Source: Mycobacterium sp. SMC-8
GTDB taxonomy: Bacteria > Actinomycetota > Actinomycetes > Mycobacteriales > Mycobacteriaceae
Assembly (NCBI RefSeq): GCF_025263565.1
Contig: NZ_CP079865.1
Coordinates: forward strand, 5,580,001-5,644,000
Length of the DNA: 64,000 bases
Reading direction: 5' to 3'
Each line of letters begins with the position of its first letter. Position 1 is the first letter of the stretch. Positions 1-8,640 of this stretch are shown here, in pieces. The notes under the pieces were generated by a model. The model was not told the DNA's origin. It ran no database searches and was given only the letters and a program-made list of their open reading frames with translations. A program made the position numbers and the translations under genes.

Positions 1-336
1 CTGGTATTCCCCCTCGAAGGCTCCAGTCATGAGTTCTCGTGCCGCATGCAGCTCCCGATCCGCCGTTGCTGGCGTGTACGACAGCATCTTTACGGCGCCC
101 TCGCTGGCAACGCGCACAGATTCGACTACGGCCATGTGTGCAGAATCTGCTGTGTACGAACGCCAAAACGCTGATGCCGCTAGAGCACTCACGAGCACCG
201 CGATGACCGAGAGGCCTAGGAAAACTACCGGAGGCCTTCCACTCGAGGTGGCTGTCGCAACAGCACTCTGGTCCGGAGTGGTGTCAGCACCGTCGGTGCT
301 CGGGACATCTACGGGTCTGCGTTTTGTGAACCTCAC
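1..336 (-). CDS. Mce-associated membrane protein (partial, runs off left edge)
   Basis: Reading the minus strand from a GTG at 336 gives 112 codons that stay open to base 1, so the C-terminus lies outside the window. The N-terminus is polar and Thr/Ser-rich, followed by one hydrophobic segment (about residues 38-58, VVFLGLSVIAVLVSALAASA) and then a helical region with RELHAAREL. This is the layout of Mce-associated (Mas) proteins, which are single-pass membrane proteins thought to support Mce importers. The GTG start overlaps the stop of the next gene upstream as GTGA, implying translational coupling. The family call rests on architecture and on the neighbouring paralogue. Confidence 0.8.
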   Translation of the reverse strand, partial: MRFTKRRPVDVPSTDGADTTPDQSAVATATSSGRPPVVFLGLSVIAVLVSALAASAFWRSYTADSAHMAVVESVRVASEGAVKMLSYTPATADRELHAARELMTGAFEGEYQ

Positions 337-944
337 GACACAAAATCCACCTTCGACACCATCGGCACGTCTCCCTGTTTCTCAATGGTCACCCGCATCC
401 GCCACAACCGAGGCTGCGGTTCGGCGGTACCGGCGTTTGTCGTCTGCACCGAAGTGGTCACCAGGATCTGGGCGCTGCGACCGTCGACCGACTCGATACC
501 GGCCGCAGTGACCGTTCCGATGCTCTTGGCCTGCGCATTGCGCACTACATCGGCGAACCCGGCAGCGCTCTTCTCGAACTCGGCGCGGAAATCACCCGTC
601 GACGATTCGACCACCCGACGGATGTCTTCGTCAACGCTGACAGCATCAATTGTTGTCAGATGCGCCGCCATTGTTTTTCCGGCGTCGAGGAATTGCTGGT
701 TCCGATCATGCACCGTGTTCGATTGCAATGCCTGATACCCGAACCATCCCGTAGTTGCAGCGGCCACCAAGATGACGGCTGCCAGGAAGGTGAACCCGAT
801 ACCGGCGACCAGCCGCTGATGTCCGGCACTCTCTAACGGCTCATCGTGTTCGCCGCCCACGCTCACGGGCTGCTCCGTCTGACCGTCGGGGGAAACACTC
901 GACCTGTCTAGTTCGCCGATGGCTCCATCCGCATCCGACGTCAA
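333..944 (-). CDS. Mce-associated membrane protein
   Basis: This 203-residue protein has a charged cytoplasmic N-terminus of about 44 residues, one membrane segment (about 45-70, containing GFTFLAAVILVAAA), and an extracytoplasmic domain with the usual Mas pattern of a conserved helix followed by a VTxAGIESVDGRSAQILV beta stretch and a C-terminal WRMRVTIEKQ strand. Mas proteins are encoded with mce operons and are believed to stabilise the importer. It overlaps the gene upstream by ATGA and the gene downstream by GTGA, forming a three-gene operon. It lies 35 kb from the mce operon, whereas mas genes usually follow mceF directly. Confidence 0.85.
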   Translation of the reverse strand: MTSDADGAIGELDRSSVSPDGQTEQPVSVGGEHDEPLESAGHQRLVAGIGFTFLAAVILVAAATTGWFGYQALQSNTVHDRNQQFLDAGKTMAAHLTTIDAVSVDEDIRRVVESSTGDFRAEFEKSAAGFADVVRNAQAKSIGTVTAAGIESVDGRSAQILVTTSVQTTNAGTAEPQPRLWRMRVTIEKQGDVPMVSKVDFVS

Positions 945-1774
945 GGACGCTCCCTCCCGGTCGCTTCTTGGTTTGATGGGTTCAGGCGGTGGATGAGCTG
1001 GTCGATGAGCGCGCTTACCGCATCCACATCCGTGTTGCTCTCACAAGCGAGAGCGGTCGCCAGATCTGCGTCTTTGCGGAACACCGCGGAGACACGCTCC
1101 GCGGCGGGAAGCACATTCGTATCGAACACTGAGAGAGCAAAGCTCGCTCCTGAGCCGTTGAGGCAAGTGCGTTGCAGCGCCGTTCGTTCAAGGCTCAATG
1201 CTTCCCCGAGTCGCAATGCGGTATCCACGACAGCCATGTTGGCGATGCACATGAAGTTGTTGACGATTTTCGATCGCTGACCGTCACCGACGCCGCCAAC
1301 GTGAATGATCGGATCGCCATAGCTCCCGAGTATCGGTCTTACTCGATCGAGCACTTCCTCATCACCGCCGGCCAGAACCAGTAATCGGCCCGCCAATGCT
1401 GCCGCACGGCCGCCGGATACCGGGGCGTCGAGCAGGTGGACTCCGCATTCGTCGGCGGCTGTCGCGATATCGGTGCAGGTCCCGGGCGATACTGTGGAAT
1501 GAATGATCAGCACTGCCCCAGGACGCATTTCATCGAGTAGAGCAGACTTCTCGACAATCTCTCGAACATCTGAGTCGCCGGTCACGCATAGGCAGATCAC
1601 TTCGCAATTGCGCGCCAACTCCGCAGCCTGCGCAACCGTCGACGCACCGCGACGCGCGTAGTCTCGGGCGACTGCAGCCCGTCGCGCCCAGATAGTCAGA
1701 TCGTGGCCCGCCCGCATGATCATTTCGGCCATTGGGCCACCTTGATCGCCAAGGCCAATAAACCCAACCCGCAT
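941..1774 (-). CDS. NAD(P)-dependent beta-hydroxyacid dehydrogenase
   Basis: This 277-residue enzyme belongs to the 3-hydroxyisobutyrate/6-phosphogluconate dehydrogenase-like family. Visible motifs are the Rossmann glycine motif GFIGLGDQG at residues 4-12, the substrate-binding DAPVSGG near residue 117, and the catalytic lysine motif GDGQRSKIVNNF near residue 165. Members oxidise small beta-hydroxyacids or reduce semialdehydes. The length is normal (about 290). It is the first gene of an operon with the two Mce-associated genes. The operator-like palindrome at 1866-1890 lies about 90 bp upstream of its start and is shared with the divergent hydrolase gene. The substrate is unknown. Confidence 0.85.
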   Translation of the reverse strand: MRVGFIGLGDQGGPMAEMIMRAGHDLTIWARRAAVARDYARRGASTVAQAAELARNCEVICLCVTGDSDVREIVEKSALLDEMRPGAVLIIHSTVSPGTCTDIATAADECGVHLLDAPVSGGRAAALAGRLLVLAGGDEEVLDRVRPILGSYGDPIIHVGGVGDGQRSKIVNNFMCIANMAVVDTALRLGEALSLERTALQRTCLNGSGASFALSVFDTNVLPAAERVSAVFRKDADLATALACESNTDVDAVSALIDQLIHRLNPSNQEATGRERP

Positions 1775-1865
1775 GCCGCGACCCTAACGCCGATGTGATC
1801 GAATGAAAGTCGTTTCTACACAGACAATTCCTCGAATCGTATGCCAGTTATCGCCCAGGCTCAAG

Positions 1866-1890
1866 ACAACGATTACTTCGATAGCTATGT
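1866..1890. promoter_or_regulatory. 25-bp shared operator, site 1
   Basis: An imperfect 25-bp palindrome lies between the divergent dehydrogenase operon and the hydrolase gene. It matches 19 of 25 positions of the two best sites (4187 and 29764), including the right arm CTATGT and the central TTACT...G. Binding is inferred. Confidence 0.6.
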
Positions 1891-1906
1891 CGGCTAGACT
1901 GCAGCA

Positions 1907-2869
1907 GTGACAGCAGAACCGGCGGCGCACTGCACAACACTCGCATCCGCTGCGACAACAATGCCACCGCTAGCCGGTGCTGTGGGCCTATCGGAAGCAC
2001 CTTCTTGGTTCACGAGTGCATTGGCGATGCCATTCGATCGGCACGTTCTCGACGTCGACGGCTGCCCCGTACATTTCCGCACTTGGGGTGACTCGACGCT
2101 CCCCCCAGTCGTTCTCATCCACGGAGCCGGGGCACACACAGGCTGGTGGGACCACATCGCACCATTGCTCTCCTGCACACATCATGTCATCGCATTGGAT
2201 CTCAGCGGTCACGGCGACAGCGGCCGACGGACCGATTACAGCTTGCGCACCTGGGCCCGGGAAGTACAGACGGTGACAGCGGCGTGCAATCCCAAGGACA
2301 AGCCCGTACTGATCGGCCACAGCATGGGCGGCTGGGTGGCAACCACGGTGGCAGTCTGGCACGGCGCCGAGATCGGCGCCGCCATCGCCATCGATTCCAT
2401 CCCGCAGCTGCACAAATCGTCCCGTACTTACGGCCGGACCCATAGCCGCCGTCCACAGCCACACCCCACGCGAGCTGCCATTGCGGCTCGCTTCAAGGTG
2501 ACACCTGATCAGCAGTCGAAACTGCCCTTTGTCTTCGAACACATTGTGGCGAACTCGATTCGGCAGGACTCGGACGGCTGGCGATGGAAGTTCGATCCGC
2601 TCGTCTACAACATCTCCGACAACGAGTTCGACCTGATCGAAGCGGGCACGCTCCAGCAAGTGCTGGGGAAGATAGCCTGCAGGATAGGGTACGTGCGGTG
2701 TGAGCGCGGCACGGTTGCGACGGACACCGCTCACCGTATCCGTTCTGCATTGCAGCACAAGGGCTTCTATGTGGAGCTGGCCGAAGCCGGGCACCATCCG
2801 ATGCTCGACCAGCCACTTCCTCTTGTTGCGACGTTGCGAACACTGCTCAGCATGTGGCGCGACTCGTGA
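1907..2869 (+). CDS. alpha/beta-hydrolase
   Basis: This is an alpha/beta-hydrolase fold enzyme. The oxyanion-side motif VLIHGAGAHTGWWD lies near residue 68, the nucleophile elbow GHSMGGW near residue 137 (Ser), and the catalytic His in AEAGHHPMLDQP near residue 297. An acidic residue on the loop before it is expected. Such enzymes hydrolyse esters, lactones or C-C bonds in vinylogous diketones. The GTG at 1907 gives 320 residues and lies 16 bp after the operator. An ATG at 2027 (MPFDRHVLDVDG) would start at the first conserved strand, so the first 40 residues are uncertain. It converges tightly with the next gene (3 bp gap). Confidence 0.85.
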   Translation: MTAEPAAHCTTLASAATTMPPLAGAVGLSEAPSWFTSALAMPFDRHVLDVDGCPVHFRTWGDSTLPPVVLIHGAGAHTGWWDHIAPLLSCTHHVIALDLSGHGDSGRRTDYSLRTWAREVQTVTAACNPKDKPVLIGHSMGGWVATTVAVWHGAEIGAAIAIDSIPQLHKSSRTYGRTHSRRPQPHPTRAAIAARFKVTPDQQSKLPFVFEHIVANSIRQDSDGWRWKFDPLVYNISDNEFDLIEAGTLQQVLGKIACRIGYVRCERGTVATDTAHRIRSALQHKGFYVELAEAGHHPMLDQPLPLVATLRTLLSMWRDS

Positions 2870-2872
2870 GCC

Positions 2873-4114
2873 TCACAACGCGAATCGGTTGACCTCATAC
2901 GCGAGCATGCCGTCGAGATCTGCGGCCGGTGGCTCGGGCAGCGCGACCTCAGACTCCCGGGTGGGCAGCAGGACCACCGCTGTGCCTGGCGTGGTGATTT
3001 CACCGCGCTGGTTCTCACACCACACCCGTAGATGAACCTCGTTGCGTCCGTTGATCCGCAGTTTGTCTGTCACCTCGCCGCGCACCCAAGTGAGATCGCC
3101 GATGTAGTTGAACTTTCGATGTTCACAACGCAGCTTCCAAAGCCATGCGTCGTCACCCATCCAGTCGGTGATGAGATGCGTCAGCCAGGTCTCGCGTAGG
3201 CCCCCGTAGTCGTACGAGTTCGGCAGACCCAACTCTCGCGCACGTTCGGGCTCCCAGTGGAGTCTCTGGACGGTGTCCGGAATGTTGAGCCCATTGCGAG
3301 GGTAGAGCCCCGGAGCCTTGCGGCGGATTCGGGCGGCGATACCGAAGTTTCCCGGCGGCGTCAGCTGCATGCCCCAGCCCATGTGCCAGATGACGATGTC
3401 AGTAGTCGTCAACGGCCCCTTCACGCGAGGCTGCAGCTCTTCACCCACTGCGACGTCATCAAAAAAGCGCGGTTGCGCCCCTCGTCGGGTCTCCGCTGCA
3501 TAGCATGCGTCCACCTCCGCAAGTTGCTCATCGGTGTATGGCTGCTGCTCGAGCTTCTCCTTGGCGCGTTTCTTCGACGTATGCCGCTCTGCGTTGATCC
3601 ATGTTCCCCGCTGGAGAGCATGGAGCTCTCCGCGGCCATTGGTGAAGATGTAGTCGTGCGTGATGTGCACCGTACGGCCGCCGAACGTGCTCGGTTTTGG
3701 CTCGACACCTACCTGCGCGTGCAGAACGCGGCAACGATCACCCAGCGTCAACGGCCGCCACCACTCGAACTCCATGACCGCCTGGTAAGACCCCAACCCG
3801 GCGAAGGGATCTCCCTTGAGCAGCGCTTTGGTTTCGGCATCCGGCCGGGGGGCCGCATCCTCCCCCATGGTGTACAAGAAGTTCGGTTGTGCGATGAGTG
3901 TGCCCCAACGCGTCGTAGCCGCATACTCCGGATCACAGTAGAGCGGATTGTCGTCGCCGTACCCGTAGCCGAAATGGCGGGTGCCGTCAGCGGTCACCTC
4001 GTAGTTATGCGGTGGATTCAGCTCCGGTTGCGGGATACCGAGGCGAAGTCGAGACCGCTCGATCGCTTCATCCGTCAGAACTCCGAATTCCTCGGCTCCT
4101 GCTGCTGTGGTCAT
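2873..4114 (-). CDS. two-hotdog MaoC/FAS1-like acyl dehydratase
   Basis: This 413-residue protein resembles the MaoC-type dehydratases with an N-terminal FAS1-like hotdog domain (about residues 12-160, with HFGYGYGDDNPLYCDPEYA) and a second hotdog-like domain (about 215-400). The GDDNPL stretch is the usual substrate and active-site region of this family. They hydrate or dehydrate enoyl/3-hydroxyacyl thioesters. A clear paralogue is encoded at 17488-18768 and shares the DDNPL motif and the IWHMGWGM/SMHMGWGW region. The strongest copy of the shared operator (4187-4211) lies 73 bp upstream of the ATG. The exact substrate is unknown. Confidence 0.8.
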   Translation of the reverse strand: MTTAAGAEEFGVLTDEAIERSRLRLGIPQPELNPPHNYEVTADGTRHFGYGYGDDNPLYCDPEYAATTRWGTLIAQPNFLYTMGEDAAPRPDAETKALLKGDPFAGLGSYQAVMEFEWWRPLTLGDRCRVLHAQVGVEPKPSTFGGRTVHITHDYIFTNGRGELHALQRGTWINAERHTSKKRAKEKLEQQPYTDEQLAEVDACYAAETRRGAQPRFFDDVAVGEELQPRVKGPLTTTDIVIWHMGWGMQLTPPGNFGIAARIRRKAPGLYPRNGLNIPDTVQRLHWEPERARELGLPNSYDYGGLRETWLTHLITDWMGDDAWLWKLRCEHRKFNYIGDLTWVRGEVTDKLRINGRNEVHLRVWCENQRGEITTPGTAVVLLPTRESEVALPEPPAADLDGMLAYEVNRFAL

Positions 4115-4186
4115 GACGCATTCCTCACTGATGCTCGAATCGTGGGCACATGAGACTCAAAACCGTGCTTCCCAATGTGCTGTCCA

Positions 4187-4211
4187 ACATAGATAACTAC
4201 GTAATCTATGT
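4187..4211. promoter_or_regulatory. 25-bp shared operator, site 2 (best palindrome)
   Basis: Perfect 8-bp arms ACATAGAT and ATCTATGT surround a 9-bp centre. It lies upstream of the dehydratase gene at 2873-4114 and is one of the two sequences that define the consensus. Confidence 0.8.
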
Positions 4212-4294
4212 CTAGACTGTGTACAGATTATGCGACCACGCCCGTCGGCCTGTCGGACCACCGCATCTTCAGGATGGCCATGGCCGCCGCGACC

Positions 4295-5245
4295 TCACCG
4301 CGAGAGCTTCCGCCACTTGCTGATGGGCCAGACGTCCTGATCCTCGCCGTGAATTGCCATTCCGTCAGCGGCGGCAAAGGTCAGCGCGGTGTTGACACAG
4401 ACATTGGTGGCACCGGGTAGGATCATCCGACTCTTGGCGACACCATCGAAGTTCAAGACACCACCGGCCTCGTCCTGCACTTCCAGTCGCATCCCTGTTA
4501 TCCACCCGTTGGCAGGGTCACGTTCCACGGTCCGAGTCCCACTTCGGACATAGGACACCGTGTCGGCACGCCGAACGTACCCGGCGTACACCTCATCGTG
4601 GTCGTGGCCCTTGGCTGGGCGTGAGTAGAGCAACGCAGACCACTGCTCACTTGCCATCCACGTGTAGCCCATGGGATGGAAGCCACGTTCGCGGCGGCCT
4701 CCCCAGGACCGGTCCCGCATTGCATAGCAGTCGATGTCGATGCGCTCACCGTCGAGTACCAAGTGTCCGACCACACGGCCGGTCTGATCGAAGTGGGATG
4801 CCTTGGGGTAGGGCGGGGTGCCCGCACGCAGCGGCACCGGAGGTTCCACCGCGTCAAAACGCAGATCGACCTCGAGCCGGTCACGGTCGGTGTATCCGAG
4901 TTGATAAGCGGTGGTCGGCTCGATGGTCCGCACCGTCATGCCCGTCGGAAACGCGATACCTGCTGCGGTGCCGGTGGGGAGCTTGAGCCAGTGATACTGC
5001 TCGTAGAACGGGATCTCCCAAGGGTCGGTGCCGCTGGGGTCCCATATCCAGCATCCCCCCAGGGTTACGCCGGCGTGCGGTCGTATGCCGGCGTACAGCC
5101 ATCCGCCCAGGTCACGGTCAGGGGCGAAGAACGAGTACCAATAGGTCTCGGTGAAATAGAAATCGGGGTCCGGCGCGTGGGGAGCATCGTCCTCCGCGGT
5201 GAACACGTCGGCTTTGTCCGTATTCGTGGAGTCGCCTGTCTGCAT
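4295..5245 (-). CDS. lipocalin-like (AttH/hydroxyneurosporene synthase-like) protein
   Basis: This 316-residue soluble protein is rich in Trp, Tyr and Gly (TETYWYSFFAPDR, GCWIWDPSG, DRSWGGRRERG). The alternating beta-rich pattern, with DRSWG near the middle and a later TWMASEQWSALL, resembles the two-lobed lipocalin-like fold of the AttH and carotenoid 1,2-hydratase group. Mycobacterial catabolic islands often carry such uncharacterised proteins. It has no signal peptide or membrane segment. It follows the aldehyde dehydrogenase gene by 41 bp on the same strand, so the two are probably co-transcribed. A role in binding or hydrating a hydrophobic intermediate is conjecture. Confidence 0.55.
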   Translation of the reverse strand: MQTGDSTNTDKADVFTAEDDAPHAPDPDFYFTETYWYSFFAPDRDLGGWLYAGIRPHAGVTLGGCWIWDPSGTDPWEIPFYEQYHWLKLPTGTAAGIAFPTGMTVRTIEPTTAYQLGYTDRDRLEVDLRFDAVEPPVPLRAGTPPYPKASHFDQTGRVVGHLVLDGERIDIDCYAMRDRSWGGRRERGFHPMGYTWMASEQWSALLYSRPAKGHDHDEVYAGYVRRADTVSYVRSGTRTVERDPANGWITGMRLEVQDEAGGVLNFDGVAKSRMILPGATNVCVNTALTFAAADGMAIHGEDQDVWPISKWRKLSR

Positions 5246-5286
5246 TGCGTCTCGATTCAGTGGTGGTGAGGAAATCCGGTGCCAGG

Positions 5287-6774
5287 TCAGAGGTGAGCGA
5301 GGCTCTTGGTCTGAAGGTGCTGTTCGAAGCCTTCGTGTCCGTTCTGCCTACCGATACCGCTGAGTCGGTATCCGCCGAAGGGTGCGTCCGCGCCATAGAT
5401 CATCGCGCCGTTGACAGAAACGGTGCCTGCGCGGAGCCGCCGCCCCACAGCGAGCGCCCGCTCCGGTGACCCGAATACCGCTCCGGCAAGGCCGTAAAGA
5501 GAGTTGTTCGCCAGCGCAACGGCGCCGTCGTCGCCGCCGTCATACGGCGTCACGACAAGCACGGGTCCGAAGATCTCCTCCTGGAAGACACGCATCTCGG
5601 GTGTGACATCAGCGAGGACGGTGGGCCAGACGTAGAAGCCGCGGTCGAGGTGCTCTGGGATGCCGCCCCCGACGGTGACACGCGCACCCTCCTGCCGCCC
5701 GATCTCCAGGTAATCCAACACCCGCTGGCGCTGTTTCTCCGAGATCAACGGGCCGCAGAATGTCTGGGGATCAGTGGGGTCGCCCACCGCGATGCTCGTG
5801 TACGCAGCGGTGGCGAATTCGAGGGCCTCTGCGTACATCGCCCTCGGTACAAGCAGTCTGGTGAACAGCGCGCATCCCTGGCCGGCATGGGTTGCTGCGG
5901 CGATGCAACCGGGCAGAGCTGTCTGCAGGTCCGCGTCATCGAGCACGACGTACGCCGACTTGCCGCCGAGTTCGAGCAGGTTGCGCTTCATGGTGCCGGC
6001 TGACAACTGTTGAATGAGCTTGCCGACGTGGGTCGATCCAGTGAACGACACCATGTCGATTCGGGGATCATCGAGCAGCATCTGCGCCACCGAGTTGTCC
6101 GCCGCGGGCACGATGCTGATGACACCCGCCGGGATATCGGTCTTCTCAGCAATGATTCTCCCGAAACGCAGTGCGCTCCATGGTGTTTCCATCGCGGGCT
6201 TGAGAACCATCGTGTTGCCGGTGGCGAGTATCTGCCCAATCTTGTTGCTGACGATCTCGAACGGAAAGTTCCACGGTGTGATCGCTCCGACCACACCGAT
6301 CGGCTCCTTCACCACCTTGCGAACCGACGGCACACCCAGTTTGTCGTCTGCCTCCAGCGGACGTTCCCACGGAAAGGTCGAGATGTATTCGGCCGGCCAT
6401 CTGATGGCGTCGGCGATGGGCCAGTCCAGGTGGAACATGTGGGTGGTCAGCACGGTGGCGCCCGCCTCGGCGATGAGCTCCTGTCGAAAGGCCTCCTTCT
6501 CGGTCTGCAGCGCCTCGTGCAGCTGCATCAGACAGCGTCGGCGGAACTCGTGGTCAGTGGACCACCCGGTCTGATCGAATGCACGCCGAGCTGCGCTCAT
6601 CGCCTCATCCATGTCTGCGGCGCTCGCATCGGTGACCGACCCGATGACCTCGCCGGTTGCAGGGTTGACGTTCTCCACCCGATGTCCGCTCGCCGCTTGA
6701 CGCAGCTTCCCGTCCACAAGCATCCGGGTCTCGGAGGGAAGCTCGACAGCATTCAACTCGGTAGCGCTCGTCAT
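5287..6774 (-). CDS. NAD(P)-dependent aldehyde dehydrogenase
   Basis: This 495-residue protein is a full-length aldehyde dehydrogenase. The cofactor region PWNFPFEIVSNKIG lies near residue 167, FTGSTHVGK near 244, the general base Glu in LELGGKS near 268 and the catalytic Cys in GQGCALF near 302. It oxidises an aldehyde to its carboxylic acid, typically feeding a CoA ligase. The ATG at 6774 follows a GAGAGGA ribosome-binding site. A weak copy of the shared operator (6827-6851) lies 53 bp upstream. The downstream partner is the lipocalin-like gene. Confidence 0.95.
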   Translation of the reverse strand: MTSATELNAVELPSETRMLVDGKLRQAASGHRVENVNPATGEVIGSVTDASAADMDEAMSAARRAFDQTGWSTDHEFRRRCLMQLHEALQTEKEAFRQELIAEAGATVLTTHMFHLDWPIADAIRWPAEYISTFPWERPLEADDKLGVPSVRKVVKEPIGVVGAITPWNFPFEIVSNKIGQILATGNTMVLKPAMETPWSALRFGRIIAEKTDIPAGVISIVPAADNSVAQMLLDDPRIDMVSFTGSTHVGKLIQQLSAGTMKRNLLELGGKSAYVVLDDADLQTALPGCIAAATHAGQGCALFTRLLVPRAMYAEALEFATAAYTSIAVGDPTDPQTFCGPLISEKQRQRVLDYLEIGRQEGARVTVGGGIPEHLDRGFYVWPTVLADVTPEMRVFQEEIFGPVLVVTPYDGGDDGAVALANNSLYGLAGAVFGSPERALAVGRRLRAGTVSVNGAMIYGADAPFGGYRLSGIGRQNGHEGFEQHLQTKSLAHL

Positions 6775-6826
6775 GGCACATCCTCTCGTTCACCGACTCT
6801 GGTGGCTCCCGATTCCCATCGCGAGC

Positions 6827-6851
6827 AGAAGTCTAACTATGTTATCGAAGT
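6827..6851. promoter_or_regulatory. 25-bp shared operator, site 3 (weak)
   Basis: About 16 of 25 positions match the best site, with the centre TAACTATGTTATC kept and degenerate outer arms. It sits directly upstream of the aldehyde dehydrogenase gene. Confidence 0.45.
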
Positions 6852-6990
6852 CGCATTTCGTCAAGACCTGGGCATGAAACACATTGCATCACAGACGATC
6901 ACATCGATGCTGAAGCCAGGCTTTCCGGCACTCTGCAACGATCGGGCGTTGCCGAACCAGCTCCGAGTGGTTGACATCACAGCGGAACTT

Positions 6991-7010
6991 TAGTGAAGTG
7001 TCCTTCACCA
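6991..7010. promoter_or_regulatory. MarR operator upstream of the AveC-like gene
   Basis: Inverted repeat GTGAAG-TGTC-CTTCAC, ending 25 bp before the ATG at 7035. The same arms in a longer perfect form occur at 9211-9234 next to the marR gene, so both promoters probably respond to that regulator. Confidence 0.65.
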
Positions 7011-7034
7011 CTTCGTTTAGATCGTGAGGTCCCC

Positions 7035-7961
7035 ATGCTGACAGCATCCGAAGAGCTCATTCCGCCCGTGACCGCGGACCCAGCCGCTGCCTGGGTGTTC
7101 AACTGGGTGATCCCCATCGTCGGCAGCGTCTTCATCGTGCTGGCCGTCATCGACGTCATCCGTCGGCGTCGTCTCACCTGGGGTTTCCTGTTCATCGTCA
7201 ACAGCATGGCGGTCTACTGGATGGAAACCATCGGCGATTGGGGACAGCAGCTGTACTACAGCCCAGCTTTCGCCGAGCACCACCTGCTGGACTGGCTGCC
7301 ACTGAAAACGCCCAATGACCCGATCTTCATGCCGTTCGCCTACGCCGTGTACTGGGGTGTGCACGCGTTACTGGCGCTGTGGATCAGCCAGAAGATTTCG
7401 GCGCGCACCAACTGGAGCATGCTCAAGTCGATGCTCATCCTCGCAATTCCGCTCAACTATGCGTGGGACTTCCTGGTCGAGGGGACCGCCGCCTACTTCG
7501 GCTGGTGGACATACGATCCCGGTATCGGCCCGGTTCTCGAGTGGAGCACCGGCGGCCGCATCACGTTGCTGTGGACCATTGGCCTCATGTGCGTATGGCC
7601 CAACCTCATCGCCTACTGGGCGGGCAAGCCCCCGGTCGGCGGCCTCAACCACATGGAGCGCTTCTTCCGACTTGAGCGGTTCACTATTCCGAAAACGCCG
7701 GGCAAACCGAGCAGCGCATCGAGCCTGGCCGCCGGCGAAGGCGCACTGGCGACAAGACAAGTCCGCCGGACCAAACAGCAGGAGTTCGACGACTATCTCA
7801 ACTACGATGTGACGATTCCGCGCTGGAAGTTCGAACTGATGCGATTGGGCGCCTGGTTTATCGTGTTCCAGGTCAGCTTCTTCTTCTTCACGGTGTTCCC
7901 GCTGGTCGTGCTACGCATTCTGCTCGGGGCCGACAGCGTGTATCTCCCGCCTCAACTCTGA
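7035..7961 (+). CDS. AveC-like (spirocyclase family) integral membrane protein
   Basis: This protein of about 308 residues has several hydrophobic segments (WVFNWVIPIVGSVFIVLAVI near the start, a GFLFIVNSMAVYW helix, a PLNYAWDFLVEG region, WTIGLMCVWPNLIAYW, and a C-terminal FFFFTVFPLVVLRILLG helix). The Trp/Tyr-rich inter-helix motifs AYFGWWTYDPG and TPNDPIFMPFAY are typical of the AveC family, named for the avermectin spiroketal cyclase; most members have unknown roles. An earlier in-frame GTG at 6993 would lie inside the MarR operator, so I start at the ATG at 7035 (upstream GAGG). It is probably the first gene of an operon with the two small genes that follow. Confidence 0.75.
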   Translation: MLTASEELIPPVTADPAAAWVFNWVIPIVGSVFIVLAVIDVIRRRRLTWGFLFIVNSMAVYWMETIGDWGQQLYYSPAFAEHHLLDWLPLKTPNDPIFMPFAYAVYWGVHALLALWISQKISARTNWSMLKSMLILAIPLNYAWDFLVEGTAAYFGWWTYDPGIGPVLEWSTGGRITLLWTIGLMCVWPNLIAYWAGKPPVGGLNHMERFFRLERFTIPKTPGKPSSASSLAAGEGALATRQVRRTKQQEFDDYLNYDVTIPRWKFELMRLGAWFIVFQVSFFFFTVFPLVVLRILLGADSVYLPPQL

Positions 7962-8021
7962 CGAGCGCATCACCGACACAACCTGCCGCAACCGGCACTT
8001 CTCCGTTCGAAAGGAACATCA

Positions 8022-8201
8022 ATGGCCGTCGATGATCAGCCCACATCAACCAAGGAGATTCCGCCGGAGTTCTTCCTCCCTCCCGCCGATAACGCCGAAC
8101 TGTGGCGGGAGACGCGGATGTTGCTGGCGCTGTCGGTCGGTTTCATCGTTGCACTGGCGGTACTCGTGGCCCTTACCCAAGGAATCGAGTTCAAGCTGTG
8201 A
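8022..8201 (+). CDS. small single-pass membrane protein (59 aa)
   Basis: The 59-codon frame begins at an ATG preceded by GAAAGGAACATCA, a good ribosome-binding site. It has a Pro-rich acidic N-terminal half (KEIPPEFFLPPADNAELW) and one C-terminal membrane helix (LLALSVGFIVALAVLVALTQ). Its TGA overlaps the ATG of the next gene by one base, which supports it being real and co-translated. It follows the AveC-like gene by 60 bp. It is too small for family assignment; a small subunit or anchor for the AveC-like protein is a guess. Confidence 0.75.
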   Translation: MAVDDQPTSTKEIPPEFFLPPADNAELWRETRMLLALSVGFIVALAVLVALTQGIEFKL

Positions 8202-8617
8202 TGAGACCGGTGCGGCGCACGGTGGAATTGGTTGCTGCCACGTTGGCCACTCTGATCGCCTATCCGGTCGGGACCGCATCGGCCGAGCCCGTCGAGCCTG
8301 GACCGCCGTCGGGAAGCTGCGATTTCACGCTCTCGGCACCGGTGGCAGCCGAAACTTCTGGCGGGACGCGGACTGCCTCGGCATCGATTCAGGCCGGCGC
8401 TTGCGCGACTGGCAACCCGACGAGTGTCACCGTATGCATCGCGCTGGAGAACGGGCGATCCGAGTGCGCCGACGCTGTGGGCTATACAGCGGCCACAGTG
8501 AACGTGACGGGTTCAGCCCTTGGCCGGACAACAGCCACCGGAACCGGCTGTTGGCGACCTGCGCTCGCCCAGCCGTTCCAGTGCTCGTCGCTGGGACCGC
8601 TATCCAGCAATCTCTGA
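8201..8617 (+). CDS. secreted small protein of unknown function
   Basis: Starting at the ATG that overlaps the preceding stop (TGATG), the frame gives 138 residues. It opens with a Sec-type signal peptide: basic MRPVRR, hydrophobic LVAATLATLIAYPVG, and a cleavage site near TASAEP. The mature part has four or five cysteines (SCDFTLS, GACATG, VCIAL, SECAD, GCWRP), suggesting disulfides in an exported small beta-rich domain. No family is recognised. Its operon position ties it to the AveC-like protein. Confidence 0.75.
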   Translation: MRPVRRTVELVAATLATLIAYPVGTASAEPVEPGPPSGSCDFTLSAPVAAETSGGTRTASASIQAGACATGNPTSVTVCIALENGRSECADAVGYTAATVNVTGSALGRTTATGTGCWRPALAQPFQCSSLGPLSSNL

Positions 8618-8640
8618 GTGCGCGGCCGTGGTCGCCGTGC

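Noticed and set aside
29..511. Plus-strand 160-codon frame at the left edge
   Set aside because: It covers two minus-strand Mce-associated genes, one of which continues off the window edge with a clear membrane helix.
6010..6993. Plus-strand 327-codon frame opposite the aldehyde dehydrogenase
   Set aside because: Shadow frame of a well-supported enzyme; no motifs and no plausible ribosome-binding site.
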